DNA from: Bacillota bacterium
GTDB lineage: Bacteria > Bacillota > Clostridia > Acetivibrionales > DTU013
DNA: 7,021 nucleotides
Direction of reading: 5' to 3'
NCBI GenBank assembly: GCA_023399355.1
Contig: JAEWQC010000182.1
Span: forward strand, 1-7,021
The notes under the pieces were generated by a model. That model saw nothing but the letters and a program-made list of their open reading frames with translations, made no database searches and had not been told where the DNA came from. Made by a program: the position numbers and the translations under genes. This document shows positions 6,559 to 7,021 of the stretch, piece by piece; within the stretch, counting starts at the first letter, position 1, and every line of letters begins with the position of its first letter.

Positions 6559-7021
6559 ATGGCGGAAATATATATAAATAAGGACGATATAAAATCAATA
6601 ATTGAATCCTATAAAAGAGAAAATTGTACATTGGTAATAAAATCATTTATTGACAACGACAGTAAAAAGATTTGCCAATGCTATATAGACGGAAAAGAAT
6701 GTAGAATTGTTTTCTATATGAAGAAAAATAGTGTACGAATTTTACCCGAAGGTAAAAATATAGATGAATGTAATCTACTAATTAAGTATATAGAGTCAAA
6801 AGGACTCTCAACCAGTATAGCAGCTAAGCAAGTAACATTTCCATGTACGAAATCAGTGGTTGACTCACTTGTAGAATATACTAAAGATGAGTGTAACGGT
6901 ATAATTTCTTGTTTGCAGAATGGAAATATCTACAAATTTAAGGGTTATAACGGCGATGAATTAACATTCACTTTCTATTATCAAACAAATAAGGCTATGA
7001 TACAAGGGAGACCGCTTCATG
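6559..7021 (+). CDS. rnlA: RnlA-family RNase LS toxin, N-terminal part (runs off window)
   Basis: The first 154 codons are present; the frame is open at the window edge. The segment FTFYYQTNKAMIQGRPLH (137-154) closely resembles the E. coli RnlA stretch that includes LQIQGRPL, which lies at about the same distance from the N-terminus (~190 there), at the end of its second N-terminal domain. The N-terminal part also shows the expected internal duplication: FYMKKNSVRILPEG (52-65) and FYYQTNKAMIQGRP (139-152) are related beta-hairpins. E. coli RnlA (357 aa) is a toxin endoribonuclease that cleaves mRNA and is held by RnlB; its catalytic HEPN domain with the R-x4-6-H motif is C-terminal, so the active site lies beyond this window. 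Eight cysteines in 154 residues, including C39-x-C41, are unusual. The gene lies 4 bp after the TPR-CSD gene. Family assignment is likely but rests on one strong motif, the repeat and overall length. Confidence 0.75.
   Translation, partial: MAEIYINKDDIKSIIESYKRENCTLVIKSFIDNDSKKICQCYIDGKECRIVFYMKKNSVRILPEGKNIDECNLLIKYIESKGLSTSIAAKQVTFPCTKSVVDSLVEYTKDECNGIISCLQNGNIYKFKGYNGDELTFTFYYQTNKAMIQGRPLH

Overview
The window looks like an AT-rich accessory (defence-type) island in the genome of a low-GC Gram-positive bacterium, most likely an anaerobic clostridial lineage. This is inferred from strong AGGAGG-like ribosome sites, TTG and GTG start candidates, textbook SigA-type promoters and a sigma factor whose closest look-alikes by eye are Firmicutes SigA/RpoD proteins. 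The first ~345 bases are visibly richer in G+C than the rest and carry no intact gene. A short direct repeat there resembles the terminal repeats of IS21-type insertion sequences, so this is probably mobile-element debris at the edge of the island.

Layout: (1) 1-345, GC-rich remnant with a 15-bp imperfect direct repeat. (2) Minus-strand operon 4663-423: a 336-aa SigA-like sigma-70 factor followed, with its stop codon inside the next ribosome site, by a ~1072-aa RecQ-like superfamily 2 helicase with large unassigned N- and C-terminal regions. (3) A ~547-bp divergent intergenic region with two outward-facing promoters that share an identical 11-bp extended -10 element. (4) Plus-strand operon 5211-7021: a 447-aa protein joining TPR-like helical repeats to a C-terminal cold-shock domain, then, after a 4-bp gap, the N-terminal 154 codons of an RnlA-like (RNase LS) toxin cut off by the window end.

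How the genes may work together: RnlA in Escherichia coli is an mRNA endoribonuclease toxin that blocks phage T4 when its antitoxin RnlB is lost. Here an RnlA-like protein is tightly coupled to an upstream TPR/cold-shock protein, which is a plausible RNA-binding partner, sensor or neutraliser. Across the shared promoter region sits a sigma factor/helicase couplet that I do not recognise as a named defence system. Whether the two divergent units form one four-gene system or two neighbouring ones cannot be decided from this window. The proposed undescribed biology is therefore (a) the TPR-CSD/RnlA pair and (b) the sigma/RecQ-like helicase pair. All functional roles beyond the domain assignments are inference.
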